64,000 nucleotides of DNA from Enhygromyxa salina (GCF_000737335.2 NZ_JMCC02000027.1:1-64000); one strand, 5' to 3'; shown: positions 50,285 to 60,021, numbered from the stretch's first letter. Program-made: numbers and translations. Notes: a model not told the origin generated them from the letters alone.

Positions 50285-51361
50285 ATGCGCCCACGCTCCC
50301 ACGCGAGAGCTGCCTTGCTGCTCGGGCTCTTGGGCCTTGGCTGCGAGTTCGACGTCAACGTTGGAGCGACCTGGGCGATCAACCAGCCGCGCGTGCTCGC
50401 GGTGCGAATGGAGGTCGTCGAGCCGGCCCCGATCTGGACCGAGAGAATTGGCTTGGGCACCGACCAAGCGCCGGTCGCCGAGGCCCTGCCGGGTGACATC
50501 GTGCGACTCGTGCCATTGGTCGTCGACGGGCAGGGGCGCGCGCAGGCACCCGAGACGATCGACGCGCTGTGGTTTCAGTGTGGCTCCGAAGACTGCATCG
50601 CCAGCGTGCCGGCCTGCGACTCGATCGCGTGGACAACCGACAGCGCGTGCGAGATCGGCCGGGGCGGCGCGCTCGAGTTTCCGTTTCCTGCCCTCGGTCC
50701 CGCGGGCCTCGAAGCGGGCGCCATGACCGTGCTCGGGATCATCGGTCGCCACCCGGGGGCCGACGCCGAGCGCTGTCGGGCCGGGCTGTTGGAAGGCACA
50801 ATCGAGCTGCAGGACTGCACGCTGTTCATCTCCGAGGTGTTGATCGGACCCCCGTGGGTGCTGCGGGTCGAGGCCGTCAACGCAGGGCTCGAGGTCGAGC
50901 TGCCGCTCTACGAGATCCCCTATCTCCTGCTGTTTCAGCCCGCCAACCGAGCGCCGGCCCCAGCGGGCATGGTGCTGGTCGATATCGACACCCAGCAACC
51001 GCTCGAGGGCTCGCCGCCGCGTGTGCACGCAGGCCAGCGGATCCATGCCTCGCCAGCCTGGCGCAGCGAGGACTCGCAGCCCTACGCGCAGGGTCGGCTC
51101 GTCGACGACGGCAGCAACTACGCGTTCAAGGTCCACTTCGAGCGACTTGGCGCGCACTACTTCGCGAGCGGGCCGATCAATTTTATCGCGGTCGACGGCA
51201 GCGGGCGCGAGCTGGTCGTGGACGAGGGCGCGCGCCCGGGGATCATCCGACTGGTCGTCGTCGTGGGTGATCAGCGGGGCGAGGAGACCAAGCTACCAGA
51301 AGGCAGCGTCAGACACGGAGCTGTCAACATGCTCGTGCAGGAGCTCGAGGTCATGCCGTGA
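50285..51361 (+). CDS. Hypothetical lipoprotein coupled to a TonB-dependent receptor
   Basis: A 358-residue lipoprotein (signal ending GLGC) that begins EFDVNVGATWAIN after the lipobox. The mature protein is beta-rich, with cysteines in a central segment (CGSEDC, CDSIAWTTDSAC) and no recognised family. Its stop overlaps the start of the TonB-dependent receptor gene as GTGA, so it is likely a surface lipoprotein that works with the receptor, for example in substrate capture (inference from the arrangement only). Confidence 0.82.
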   Translation: MRPRSHARAALLLGLLGLGCEFDVNVGATWAINQPRVLAVRMEVVEPAPIWTERIGLGTDQAPVAEALPGDIVRLVPLVVDGQGRAQAPETIDALWFQCGSEDCIASVPACDSIAWTTDSACEIGRGGALEFPFPALGPAGLEAGAMTVLGIIGRHPGADAERCRAGLLEGTIELQDCTLFISEVLIGPPWVLRVEAVNAGLEVELPLYEIPYLLLFQPANRAPAPAGMVLVDIDTQQPLEGSPPRVHAGQRIHASPAWRSEDSQPYAQGRLVDDGSNYAFKVHFERLGAHYFASGPINFIAVDGSGRELVVDEGARPGIIRLVVVVGDQRGEETKLPEGSVRHGAVNMLVQELEVMP

Positions 51362-53817
51362 GGGGGGCCCTGTTCGTGCTTGGGCTTGGGCTTGGGCTTG
51401 GGCTTGGGCTGGGGCTGGCGACGCCCTCGCTCGTGCTCGCGGCCCCGCCCGGCGACGCCGCCGAGGTTCAGGACGTCGGTCACGTCACCGGTCGCGTGCG
51501 CGCGGCTGGAACGCGGGCGCTCATTCCTGGCGCGCAGGTGATCGTCGTTGATGCGCCGCCCGATGTTCGCGTTGGCGCCCGCGCCAAGACGCCGCTGGAC
51601 CCCGAGCAGGTCAGCTGGATCCGCGAGGCCACGACCAATGAAGACGGCGCGTTCGCCCTGGGCGAGCTGCCGATCACCAAGGTCCGGGTCGTGGTGATCG
51701 CGGCGGGCTACGAGCGGCTCGAGCTGTGGGCCGAGTCGACGCCCGATCCCGAGCAGGCGCTTGCGATCTACCTGCGTCCGCACGCGGACGCGAGCGGCCA
51801 ATATCGGACCGAGGTCGTCACCGAGCGCAACCCCGAGCTGCCCCGGGCCGAGCACCAGGTCGACGGCGAGCGGGCGAGAAGCTACCCCGGAACCGGCGGC
51901 GATCCGGTTCGCGCGGTGCAGAACCTGCCCGGGGTCGCGCGCGCGCCTGGTGGGCTTGGCCTGGTCGCCGTGCGCGGCGGCGACCCGCGGCAGACCGGCA
52001 TCTACGTTGACGGTCACCCGGTCCCGCGTGGCTTCCATGTGCTCCCGATCGCGGCGGTCGTCGATCCCAGCATGATCGATCATGTCGATCTGACCCCCGG
52101 GAATTTTGACGCGGCCTACGGCGGGGTCTCGGGCGGGCTCCTTCAGATTCACACCCGCCAGCTCGAGGGCGTGTCCGGCGTTCACGGCGAGGCCCACCTC
52201 GACCTGTTCGATCTTGGCGGCGCCGTGCGGGCGCCTGTCGGCCCGGGCGGCGTTGGGTTTGCGTTTCGCCGCGCCCACGTCGGCGACATCATCAAGCTCG
52301 CTGATGGGGTGCTCGGCAAGACCGGCATCTTGGTGCCGAATTACTGGGACTACATCGGTCGCTTCGACATGCCGATCCGCGCTCGGCATCACCTGAGCAT
52401 CAAGGCGTTCGGAGCCGGCGACAGCCTGCAAGACACGACCGAGTTCGAACCCGGAGAGGAGCTCTCGATTAACTTTCGCAGCGCGTTTCATCGCTTCGAT
52501 CTTGGCTACGCGTACGCCGGGCCGCGGCTCCACGCGTCGCTCAGCGGGGCGCTGTTGCTCGGCACCGACGCCCAGGTCGACGGCACGACAACCCGGAATC
52601 GCAACGGGCGAACGCTGAGCCTGCGCGGCGCGGTGAGCCACCGCCTGTCCGGCCGCGCGACCTTGCTCGCGGGCGCCGACTTTGTCCACACCCACGCGTC
52701 ACGCCAGCGGATCTGGAAATCTAGGGAGGACGATGTCAGTGAGTACGAGTCGGCGCAGTGGCGGCTCGGAACTTGGCTGGGTGTTGCGTTTCAGATCGCG
52801 ACCAAGACCGGCCTCGTCGTGCTCCGTCCGCAAGTGCGGCTCAACGTGTTTGGGACCGCGACCGAGCAGCGCGTGATGCCCGATCCTCGCTTTGATCTGC
52901 GCGCCCGCGTGCACCGCCGCGTCGAGCTGTTCGCCGCGCTTGGCCAGTACTCGGCGCCCTTCACCGTGTTCCGCGAGGGGCAGCTGGGCCTGATCTCCTC
53001 GAGCCACACCAGCACGTCCCACGTCGTGGTCCCGGACTGGCTGATCGCCTACTTCGATCCTGGCGTCGAGAGCGAGACGCCCGACGGGTTCTTGTTGATC
53101 ACTCGAACCGTGCACGCCTCGCTTGGGACCCAGGTCGAGCTGCCGTGGTCGCTGGGTCTGCGCACCACCTTGTTCTGGCGCGAGACCCCGCCGCAAATAC
53201 GTGGTTGGCAGCCAGCCCCAACCAACACCGGGTTCTTGGACCTGAACCTCGATCTCACGATCCGCAGTCCGGCCCAGCGCGGCTATGGGCTCGAGCTGTT
53301 GCTCGACCGCAGCCTCGCGCCGGGCGTGCACGGCATGCTTGGCTACACGCTGCTGCGGGCTGAGACGACGGAGATCCATCAATTCGAATTTGCCTACATT
53401 GAGCCTGACGCCAGGCAGGTCCCCTCGAACTTCGACCAACGCCATAACCTGGTCGCGCTGATCGTGTTCGAACTTCCGCGTGATTTCCGATTCGGCGCCC
53501 GCTTTCGATTGGTGTCCGGCAACCCCGAGCGTCCGGTGATCGGCACAATCGTCACGCAAGATGAGAAGGAGTTTCGCTACAAGCCAATCTATGGTGAGTT
53601 TGGTAGCAGCTATTCGCCGTTGTTTCACCAGCTGGATCTGCGCCTCGACAAGACTTGGTTCTTGCGGGGGGCCTCCGTCATTGCCTATCTCGACGTCCAG
53701 AACGTCTACAATCGGCGGTATCCGGAGATCTGGATATACAGCGCCGATTGGTCCGAGCGCGGCGAGCGGATCGGTATTCCGCTGTTTCCTAGCTTGGGCG
53801 TGCGCGTCGAGTTCTGA
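51358..53817 (+). CDS. TonB-dependent outer-membrane receptor
   Basis: An 819-residue receptor. Signal peptide, then a carboxypeptidase-regulatory-like domain (about 40-135), a plug (about 140-260, with GDPVRAVQNLPGVARAPGG and AVRGGDP), and a beta-barrel ending in an aromatic-containing strand VRVEF. It should import a ligand energised by TonB. The substrate is unknown. Start GTG 51358 overlaps the upstream lipoprotein stop. The signal sequence contains a (GL)n run encoded by a hexanucleotide repeat at about 51379-51416, open to in-frame slippage. Confidence 0.92.
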   Translation: MRGALFVLGLGLGLGLGLGLATPSLVLAAPPGDAAEVQDVGHVTGRVRAAGTRALIPGAQVIVVDAPPDVRVGARAKTPLDPEQVSWIREATTNEDGAFALGELPITKVRVVVIAAGYERLELWAESTPDPEQALAIYLRPHADASGQYRTEVVTERNPELPRAEHQVDGERARSYPGTGGDPVRAVQNLPGVARAPGGLGLVAVRGGDPRQTGIYVDGHPVPRGFHVLPIAAVVDPSMIDHVDLTPGNFDAAYGGVSGGLLQIHTRQLEGVSGVHGEAHLDLFDLGGAVRAPVGPGGVGFAFRRAHVGDIIKLADGVLGKTGILVPNYWDYIGRFDMPIRARHHLSIKAFGAGDSLQDTTEFEPGEELSINFRSAFHRFDLGYAYAGPRLHASLSGALLLGTDAQVDGTTTRNRNGRTLSLRGAVSHRLSGRATLLAGADFVHTHASRQRIWKSREDDVSEYESAQWRLGTWLGVAFQIATKTGLVVLRPQVRLNVFGTATEQRVMPDPRFDLRARVHRRVELFAALGQYSAPFTVFREGQLGLISSSHTSTSHVVVPDWLIAYFDPGVESETPDGFLLITRTVHASLGTQVELPWSLGLRTTLFWRETPPQIRGWQPAPTNTGFLDLNLDLTIRSPAQRGYGLELLLDRSLAPGVHGMLGYTLLRAETTEIHQFEFAYIEPDARQVPSNFDQRHNLVALIVFELPRDFRFGARFRLVSGNPERPVIGTIVTQDEKEFRYKPIYGEFGSSYSPLFHQLDLRLDKTWFLRGASVIAYLDVQNVYNRRYPEIWIYSADWSERGERIGIPLFPSLGVRVEF

Positions 53818-54103
53818 GCTACTTGGGCCTCACGGGCTCCCGAAGCGCCCGGGCGAGCTGCTCGAGCTCGGCCGCAGCAGGTAACGCGTGCCGACCCCGC
53901 CGCTCGGACGGCACCTGAGTCGATCATATGGACTCTAGATGTGCTTGACACCGCACCTGGCTGATGAGTACGGTCATACAATGCGCAACCAGAGAGACAC
54001 TACACATAAACCGATGTCGGCAGGCCAGTTGGCGCAGTCGACTGCATCCACTGCAACAGAAATACATGTGGTATCGACCTCGGCTCCGCGCAAATGTTAC
54101 ACA

Positions 54104-54523
54104 ATGGGTCGACTTCACATACACCTTGGTGCCCTGACGCTTGGCTTCGCGTTGGCGTTGACCGTGCCCGCGTGCCAGGATGACACGCTCGTGGCCGTGC
54201 CGGACGAAGGTGAGCGCGCCTGCGCACGGCCGTTGTCGTACGGCCACTGGGAGGATGGCACCCTTCGCGCGATCGGGGAGGCCCGTCACGTCTGCCTATG
54301 CATGACCAAGGCCGAGTACGAGTCAAAGTCTCGAATCGCCGAGCTCAACGAGGCGCTGCTCGCGGACTGTGAGCTCGACGCCGCACAGTACGACTTCGAC
54401 TGGAACGACTGCGAGCAAGACTTCGCTTCGAATGAGTGGGTTGGTGAATCAGGCGAAAGGATCACTTGGCCGACCACAACCGGTGTCGTCAATCCGCCCG
54501 GCGCGACGCTCTCGTGCCGGTGA
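54104..54523 (+). CDS. Hypothetical small lipoprotein
   Basis: A 139-residue protein. ATG 54104 gives a signal peptide ending TVPAC; an in-frame frame upstream to 53939 lacks a signal. The mature part has seven or so cysteines (for example CLCM) and acidic segments. No family recognised. The upstream 280 bases are A/T-richer than average and hold no supported gene. Confidence 0.7.
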   Translation: MGRLHIHLGALTLGFALALTVPACQDDTLVAVPDEGERACARPLSYGHWEDGTLRAIGEARHVCLCMTKAEYESKSRIAELNEALLADCELDAAQYDFDWNDCEQDFASNEWVGESGERITWPTTTGVVNPPGATLSCR

Positions 54524-54548
54524 GCCTGCCATCTGATCGGCGACCTCT

Positions 54549-55514
54549 CTAGACCCGGGCTCGCAGCGCGGCGGCAAGCTGCTCGAGCTCGGCCGGAAGC
54601 GGTGACTCGAAGCGCAGCCGCCCACCGTCGGGGTGCTCGAAGCCCAGCACCGCCGCGTGCAGGGCGTGGCGTCCAAGCGCCTCGGTCAGCGTCTGCAGCC
54701 CAGGATCACGAACCCGGCGGCCATACAGCTCGTCGGCGAAGATCGGGTGCCCGACATGCCGCGCGTGCATGCGGATCTGGTGGGTTCGCCCGGTCTCGAG
54801 CTCGAAGCGCAGCAGCGCCGCCGCGTCGCCCAGCGGCCTCACCACCGACATCGTGGTGATCGCCCGACGCTCGCCGTGCTCGGGGCTGAACCGCCGCCGC
54901 TCGCTGGGGTCCCGCCCGTGCCAGGTCTCGACCCGACGCTGCGCCCAGTCTGGGAATCCATGCACGATCCCCAGGTACGCGCGCTCGATCGAGTGCGCCC
55001 GAAATTGCTCAGCGAGGGCCGTGAGCGCTGGCAGGGTCTTGGCCACGACGATCAGCCCGCTGGTGTGGCGGTCCAGCCGATGCACCACGCCCGGACGCTC
55101 GGGCCCGTTGCCGGGCAGCACCGGCAGCGAGTGGGCGTCGCGGCCCAGCGCGAGGTGATGCAGCACCGCGTTGACCAGGGTCCCGTGGCTGTGCCCGGGC
55201 CCCGCGTGCACGACCATCCCCGCGGGCTTGTCGATCACCAGCAGCGCCCGATCTTCATGGACGATCGTCAGCGGGATCGGCTCGGGCTCCGCGTGGGCCA
55301 AGGGCTCGGGCGCGAGCAGCTCGAGCTCGACCTTGCACGCGCGCTCGAGCTTGGTCCCGCGCTTGGCCACCCGCCCGTTGATCCGCACCTGCCCGGCCGC
55401 GAAGCTGCGGGCCAGCTGCGAGCGGGTGACCTCGTGGCCCAGCCCAACCAACGCTTCGACCAGCGCCCGATCCAGACGCTGGCCGATCACCGCCTCCGAG
55501 AGGCCGACTTGCAT
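54549..55514 (-). CDS. rluD: 23S rRNA pseudouridine synthase, RluD family
   Basis: A 321-residue enzyme with an N-terminal S4 RNA-binding domain (about 14-75) and the RluA/RluD-type catalytic core, with the catalytic Asp in HRLDRHTSG and later ETGRTHQIRMH. It isomerises uridines in 23S rRNA. RluD versus RluC cannot be settled from sequence alone. Start ATG 55514; a small gene ends 5 bases upstream on the same strand. Confidence 0.92.
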   Translation of the reverse strand: MQVGLSEAVIGQRLDRALVEALVGLGHEVTRSQLARSFAAGQVRINGRVAKRGTKLERACKVELELLAPEPLAHAEPEPIPLTIVHEDRALLVIDKPAGMVVHAGPGHSHGTLVNAVLHHLALGRDAHSLPVLPGNGPERPGVVHRLDRHTSGLIVVAKTLPALTALAEQFRAHSIERAYLGIVHGFPDWAQRRVETWHGRDPSERRRFSPEHGERRAITTMSVVRPLGDAAALLRFELETGRTHQIRMHARHVGHPIFADELYGRRVRDPGLQTLTEALGRHALHAAVLGFEHPDGGRLRFESPLPAELEQLAAALRARV

Positions 55515-55519
55515 GGGCG

Positions 55520-55789
55520 CTACCAGATGCCGGTGTCGAGGTTGGCCATCGTCTTGATCACGCGGTCGACGATGGCGCGGTCAAAGTAGTTGCGCCGGAA
55601 CAGCTCGGGGGTGACGCGGCTGCGGAACAGGTCGCGGCCCTCGGTGATCTCTTCGCCAAGCACCTCGAAGAAGTTGTCGTCCTTGAGCCCCTGCTCGATC
55701 TTGGCCTTGTTGTACAGCTGGATGTCCGATGCGATCGCGCGAGACAGCTGCTGGGCGCGGGCTTCGTTGTCGATGATCTGCTGAGCCAC
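55520..55789 (-). CDS. Small conserved-looking hypothetical protein
   Basis: An 89-residue helical, charged protein from GTG 55789 (AQQIIDNEARAQQLSRAIA near the N-terminus). The frame upstream of the GTG is Pro/Arg-rich and rejected. Its stop is 5 bases before the rluD start, so it is probably translated from the same mRNA. No family recognised. Confidence 0.75.
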   Translation of the reverse strand: MAQQIIDNEARAQQLSRAIASDIQLYNKAKIEQGLKDDNFFEVLGEEITEGRDLFRSRVTPELFRRNYFDRAIVDRVIKTMANLDTGIW

Positions 55790-55925
55790 GCAACGAGTTT
55801 GCCACAAGCGCGGGCGGCTCGGCCAGAAACGGGCGGACGGGCTGCGCGGGCCCGCAGACGGGGGATCTGGGCCGGGGCAGACGGCGGGGCGAAGTCCCGT
55901 TGTCACCGGGGTCAGGCCGCCGCCC

Positions 55926-56735
55926 ATGCGAGTCTATGGTTCGCCCGTGCTCCTGCGAGTCCCGCATCCCTGGCCGCTGTTGCCCGGCCGCCTCGTCGCT
56001 CGCTACAAGCGCTTCATCGCCGAGATCGACCTGGAGTCGGGCGAGCGGATCCGGGCCCACTGCGTCAACCCGGGTCGGATGGAAGGCCAGGTCCGGCCCG
56101 GCGCGCGGGCCTGGGTCTCGCCCGTGCCGGCCGCGAGCAAGCGCAAGCTTCGCTACACTTGGGAGCTCGTCGAAGAGGACGGCCGGATCGTCGGTGCCAA
56201 CACCGTCGCGCCCAACCGGGTCGTCGCGGATCTGCTCGCCGCTCGCGTGCTGCCGGGGTTGAAGCGCTTTGGCCAGCTGCGCAGCGAGGTCGCCTACGCC
56301 GAGCGCTCGCGCGTGGACTTCTTGCTCGACGGCGCGACGCCCCACTACGTCGAGGTCAAGAATTGCCATCTGCGCTACCCCGACGCCCGCGGCTACTTTC
56401 CCGACTCGGTCAGCGCCCGCGCGACCCACCATCTTCACGCGCTGCGCGAGGTCGTTGAAGCGGGCGCCAAGGCGACGGTGCTGTTCACGATCCAGCGTCC
56501 GGACGTCGAGGCGATCCGACCGTCGATCTTGCACGATCCCGCGTTCGCCGAGGCGGCCCGAGAGGCCGGCGCAGCGGGGGTTCGGTTTCGGGCTGTCACG
56601 ATCCAGGCCACGCTGGATTCGCTCGACGTGATGCGCGAGATCCCCGTCGAGCTTGCGGCCTATGACACGGCACCGCACGCGCGCTGGCAGGCCAAGAAGC
56701 TGCCCTGGTCGGGCTGGCGGAACGACGGTCCATGA
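55926..56735 (+). CDS. sfsA: SfsA-family protein (DNA/RNA nuclease-related)
   Basis: A 269-residue protein of the sugar-fermentation-stimulation (SfsA) family: an N-terminal OB-like part with RYKRFIAEID and HCVNPGRMEG, then a PD-(D/E)xK nuclease-like core with RVDFLL, YVEVKNCHL (Glu/Lys) and YFPDSVSARATHHL. First described as a regulator of sugar utilisation; the nuclease-like fold suggests nucleic-acid binding or cleavage. Start ATG 55926. It is divergent from the rluD operon. Confidence 0.93.
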   Translation: MRVYGSPVLLRVPHPWPLLPGRLVARYKRFIAEIDLESGERIRAHCVNPGRMEGQVRPGARAWVSPVPAASKRKLRYTWELVEEDGRIVGANTVAPNRVVADLLAARVLPGLKRFGQLRSEVAYAERSRVDFLLDGATPHYVEVKNCHLRYPDARGYFPDSVSARATHHLHALREVVEAGAKATVLFTIQRPDVEAIRPSILHDPAFAEAAREAGAAGVRFRAVTIQATLDSLDVMREIPVELAAYDTAPHARWQAKKLPWSGWRNDGP

Positions 56736-57103
56736 CCTCCGTGTGTGACTCCCCAGCGAGGGGCGCCTCGTCAAAGATCGCGGCGTGGGTCAGGTACCAG
56801 CGCAGGGAAACGCGCGACCGCGTCGCCAGAGTCGGGATTGTAGGGGCCGATGAGCTCGGCTCGCGGGCGCCGAGCAGAGTTTGCGATGGCGGTTCAGCTC
56901 ATGGCGCGTGGCATTATTGCGGGTCGAGGCTCAGTTTTCGCTGAATTGGAGTCAGAGCCGCTTGTCGGTGTTCGCGGAGCTGCGCACCCGCTTGGACATG
57001 CGCGGTGATGGGCCCCGAAGCGGCTCACCACGGCAAGTTCTGCTTTCTTGCGTCATGTCCGTAGTACCGCAACCATGCTAGCTTCAGCTCCCAAAAGGCT
57101 CTC
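56736..57103. other. Intergenic stretch upstream of the AIPR gene
   Basis: About 370 bases. A 52-codon frame starting at ATG 56848 is open but without recognisable features. The last 15 bases carry AAAAGG, the probable ribosome-binding site of the AIPR gene. I see no repeat or attachment site. Confidence 0.45.
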
Positions 57104-58792
57104 ATGAACGTCAGCGCCGCCATCATCGACCAACGGGTCACCGCACTCATGGAGGAACTTCGTGACCGCGCGAAGGAGGAGCTGAACATCAGCGGCGACG
57201 AAACAAAATTGAAGTCGCTCGCCTTCGTGTTCTTGTGCGTTCGCACGTTGCTGGATCTCGACACCGATGACGCGTTTGACTGTCTCGTCGAAGGCGGCAA
57301 CGACTTCGGGGTTGACGCCATCCACATCACCGACGAGCGCGACGGGGAGTTCCTCGTCACTTTGGTCCAAGCCAAATACTCCAAGTCGCTCGAGGGGGCG
57401 TCGGGCTTCCCGGCGACCGGTCTAGAGAAGCTGGCCCAAGCAGTTCGCTATCTGTTTGATCCAAACACGACCCTCAACACCATCAACGAACGCCTGCATG
57501 TGCGCGTTGAAGAGGTGCGCAGCTTGATTCGGGATGGGATCATCCCACAAGTTCGAGTCATCGCCTGCAACAACGGTAAGCGCTGGGAGTCCAATGGCGC
57601 CGAGGTCATCCGTGTGGCCAATTTAGGCGACCAAGTCACGTGGGAGTACGTCAACCACGAAGACATCGTCAAGATTCTGAAATCCACGAAGCCGGTCAAT
57701 GATCGGTTGCAGCTGACGGGCAAGGCGCTCGTCGAAAACATGAATTTCAGCCGCGTGCTGGTGGGCCGTGTCTCGGTCGAAGAAGTCTACGCGCTCATCG
57801 ATCGCAATGGTGACCGATTGCTGGAGCGCAATATCCGGCGGTACCTTGGGTTGCGCGGTAATCGGGTCAACGAGGCGATTCAGGGCACATTGTCCCGCGA
57901 GCCTTCAAACTTCTACTTCTACAATAATGGCATCACGCTGACCTGCGACAAGTTCTCCCACAATGCTCTGCAAAGTGGCGACTTCCAAATCCAGGTGGAG
58001 AACCTGCAAATTATCAATGGTGGGCAGACGTGCATGACCATTCACCGGACGTTGAAAAACTCGAGTGCCAAGGGTGAGCGCTCGGCGCCGGCGTCGGTCT
58101 TGCTCCGACTCTATGAGCTTCCCAGTGACAACGAGGATCTGGTTCAGCGGATCACCTACGCGACCAACAGTCAAAACCCCGTCGACCTGCGTGACCTACG
58201 GGCCAACGACGAACGCCAGCAGCGGCTCGAGCTCGACATCGAGCAACTGGGCTACACCTATCGACGAAAGCGCGCGGATCACTCTACGCGGCCGACGGAC
58301 ATCACCTCGGGTGCGGCGGCGCAGGCCGTGCTCGCGGTTTGGCGCAAGCGCCCACACCAGGCCAAGTTCTTCAGCCGGGAGCACTTTGGCAAGCTCTACG
58401 ACATCACATTTAGCGAAGACCTCTCCGGGGCACAGGTGATCGTCGCTGTGCTCCTCTATCGAATCGCCGAGAATCGCCGCCGGCGTCCACGGGCGAGCGA
58501 CCCCAACTTCGTTCGCTATGCCTCGGCGTTCATCGCCATGCAGATGGGCCGGCGGTTGTTGGTCACGCTCGGCAACCCGGCAACGCTCGGTCACCGCGAT
58601 TTTACCCGTGCGCAGGCAGAGATTGACGCGAATGGTGAGGCGTACTTCGAGGCAGCGTCGCGCGACGTCGCTCAGGCGCTGAAGGATCTATACGGCGACC
58701 GAGAGATCTCGTTGCAGCAGCTCTCGGCGACCTTCCGACGTGGAGACTTGATTGATCGGCTTCAGGCGATCCATGTCTCGCCGCGGCTCTAG
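57104..58792 (+). CDS. AIPR-family abortive-infection phage-resistance protein
   Basis: A 562-residue protein. Core AIPR motifs are clear: ERNIRRYLGLRGNRVNEAI (about 241-259), NFYFYNNGITLTCDKF (269-284) and LQIINGGQTC (301-310). The N-terminus contains a GNDFGVDAI...LVQAKY pattern with Asp71 and Gln89-x-Lys91, resembling a D...QxK (PD-(D/E)xK-type) nuclease core. AIPR proteins are linked to phage resistance, sometimes beside restriction-modification genes; no methylase or other defence gene is in the window, so it stands alone. Codon use is less extreme in GC than the neighbours, suggesting acquisition. Strong hairpins follow immediately. Confidence 0.9.
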   Translation: MNVSAAIIDQRVTALMEELRDRAKEELNISGDETKLKSLAFVFLCVRTLLDLDTDDAFDCLVEGGNDFGVDAIHITDERDGEFLVTLVQAKYSKSLEGASGFPATGLEKLAQAVRYLFDPNTTLNTINERLHVRVEEVRSLIRDGIIPQVRVIACNNGKRWESNGAEVIRVANLGDQVTWEYVNHEDIVKILKSTKPVNDRLQLTGKALVENMNFSRVLVGRVSVEEVYALIDRNGDRLLERNIRRYLGLRGNRVNEAIQGTLSREPSNFYFYNNGITLTCDKFSHNALQSGDFQIQVENLQIINGGQTCMTIHRTLKNSSAKGERSAPASVLLRLYELPSDNEDLVQRITYATNSQNPVDLRDLRANDERQQRLELDIEQLGYTYRRKRADHSTRPTDITSGAAAQAVLAVWRKRPHQAKFFSREHFGKLYDITFSEDLSGAQVIVAVLLYRIAENRRRRPRASDPNFVRYASAFIAMQMGRRLLVTLGNPATLGHRDFTRAQAEIDANGEAYFEAASRDVAQALKDLYGDREISLQQLSATFRRGDLIDRLQAIHVSPRL

Positions 58793-58825
58793 GCCCGAAT
58801 CGAGCGCTGCGCGCTCGACTCGGGC
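58793..58825. terminator. Inverted repeat directly after the AIPR stop codon
   Basis: Arms of 15 bases (58793-58807 and 58811-58825, GCCCGAATCGAGCGC against GCGCTCGACTCGGGC) with one mismatch and a 3-base loop, starting one base after the stop. Probably a terminator or mRNA-stabilising stem; no T-run follows. Confidence 0.7.
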
Positions 58826-58839
58826 CTACTATGTCTTCA

Positions 58840-58861
58840 AGGGGGCTTTCAAAAGCCCCCT
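58840..58861. terminator. Second hairpin after the AIPR gene
   Basis: Perfect 10-base arms AGGGGGCTTT (58840-58849) and AAAGCCCCCT (58852-58861) with a 2-base loop. The sequence AGCCCCC recurs at 58876-58882, so alternative pairings are possible. It lies between convergent genes. Confidence 0.75.
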
Positions 58862-58944
58862 CGCTTCGGCGGCGGAGCCCCCTTCGCTCACCCCAAACGC
58901 TCGCCTGTCGCTCGTACTTCTACCCACTGCGGATGCGCCAGCCT

Positions 58945-59958
58945 TCATCGGGTCTCCGCCACCACTGGCGTGAAGGTCCACTCATGGGTCTCGAGGCTGT
59001 CGATGTCCTGCTCGAGCATGCCGGGCTCGCTGCCCTCGATGCTGGTCCGCAGGATCAACTTGGCCCACGCGGGCAGCATGGTCCGGGGATCCAGGCTGAC
59101 TTCGTATTGCCTGATATGAAGAAAGTTCAGCTCGGCGCCAACTTCACGCATGACCTGCTGCAACTTGCTGCGCTTGTCGGGCTCGACCTCACCGACGAGG
59201 TCGGTGATGACGCCGTCCAATGACCCCCAATAGCGCGGGTCATCGAGGATCGTCTTGTGGCGCAGCCGAACATGCCCGGGGCGCGCGGGGTCGACACCGA
59301 GGTGCTCGATCCCGACGTGCTGGAGCAGTGTCTCGCCACCGAACTCGAATTCGACGTCGCCTTCGCGAACTTCGCCGGGCTCGAGATCCAGGCCCAGCCA
59401 AGTCTGAACCCACGTCACCCAAGGCCGCGCGGCGGACTGCTCGACCCATGCGCGCGCGCGTGGGTTGGCGAGCAGCTCGCGGATCTCGGCGCCCTCCTTG
59501 GCGCCCAGCAGCGCCTCGTTCACTTCCGGGATGACGTCGATGTCGAGCAGGCCTTGGAACTCACCCTCGGCGCTGACGAGGAAGCCCAGCTGAGTCGCGC
59601 CGATCTGCCGCTCGATCTCGGTGATCTCGGTGATCTCGGCGCGGACCTTGGGGTCGTCGAGGTTGAGGCCCGAGAATGACGTGAAGTGAAAGTCGCGGTA
59701 GGCGATCGCCAGGTCGTCGCCGCGCTTGGTGATCTCGAGGGTGTAGGTGCTGGTGACGTCGCGCTCGACCTTTGTCTTGTGGACCTTCTCGACCACGGCC
59801 AGGCGACGGGGCGTCCAACCAAAGTGGAGCTCGAGCGGGCCGCTGAGATCCACAGGCGGCTCCAGCTCGGCGGCAGCGACCTCCTGTGGGGCGGGCGCGG
59901 GTTTGCGCTCGCAGGTGCAGGCGAGCAGCGTGACAGCGAGCAGGGCGAGGCGGGGCAT
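58945..59958 (-). CDS. Hypothetical lipoprotein
   Basis: A 337-residue lipoprotein: ATG 59958 gives a signal ending LLACTC; a GTG two codons upstream is also possible. The mature domain is mixed alpha/beta, with LHFGWTPRR near the N-terminus and no recognised family. Length and lack of cysteines after the lipobox suggest a simple periplasmic or outer-membrane-anchored domain. It is on the same strand as the next gene upstream with a 63-base gap. Confidence 0.78.
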   Translation of the reverse strand: MPRLALLAVTLLACTCERKPAPAPQEVAAAELEPPVDLSGPLELHFGWTPRRLAVVEKVHKTKVERDVTSTYTLEITKRGDDLAIAYRDFHFTSFSGLNLDDPKVRAEITEITEIERQIGATQLGFLVSAEGEFQGLLDIDVIPEVNEALLGAKEGAEIRELLANPRARAWVEQSAARPWVTWVQTWLGLDLEPGEVREGDVEFEFGGETLLQHVGIEHLGVDPARPGHVRLRHKTILDDPRYWGSLDGVITDLVGEVEPDKRSKLQQVMREVGAELNFLHIRQYEVSLDPRTMLPAWAKLILRTSIEGSEPGMLEQDIDSLETHEWTFTPVVAETR

Positions 59959-60021
59959 GTTCACTCGCGGCGGGGCGCGCCATCGGAGCGAGCTAGGCTA
60001 TGGGCAGAGCAGGGGTCTGGT

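Noticed and set aside
53840..53885. A short stretch similar to the 3' end of rluD (shared GCTGCTCGAGCTCGGCCG)
   Set aside because: The match is only about 18 bases of a sequence type common in this GC-rich genome, so a partial gene duplication is not supported.
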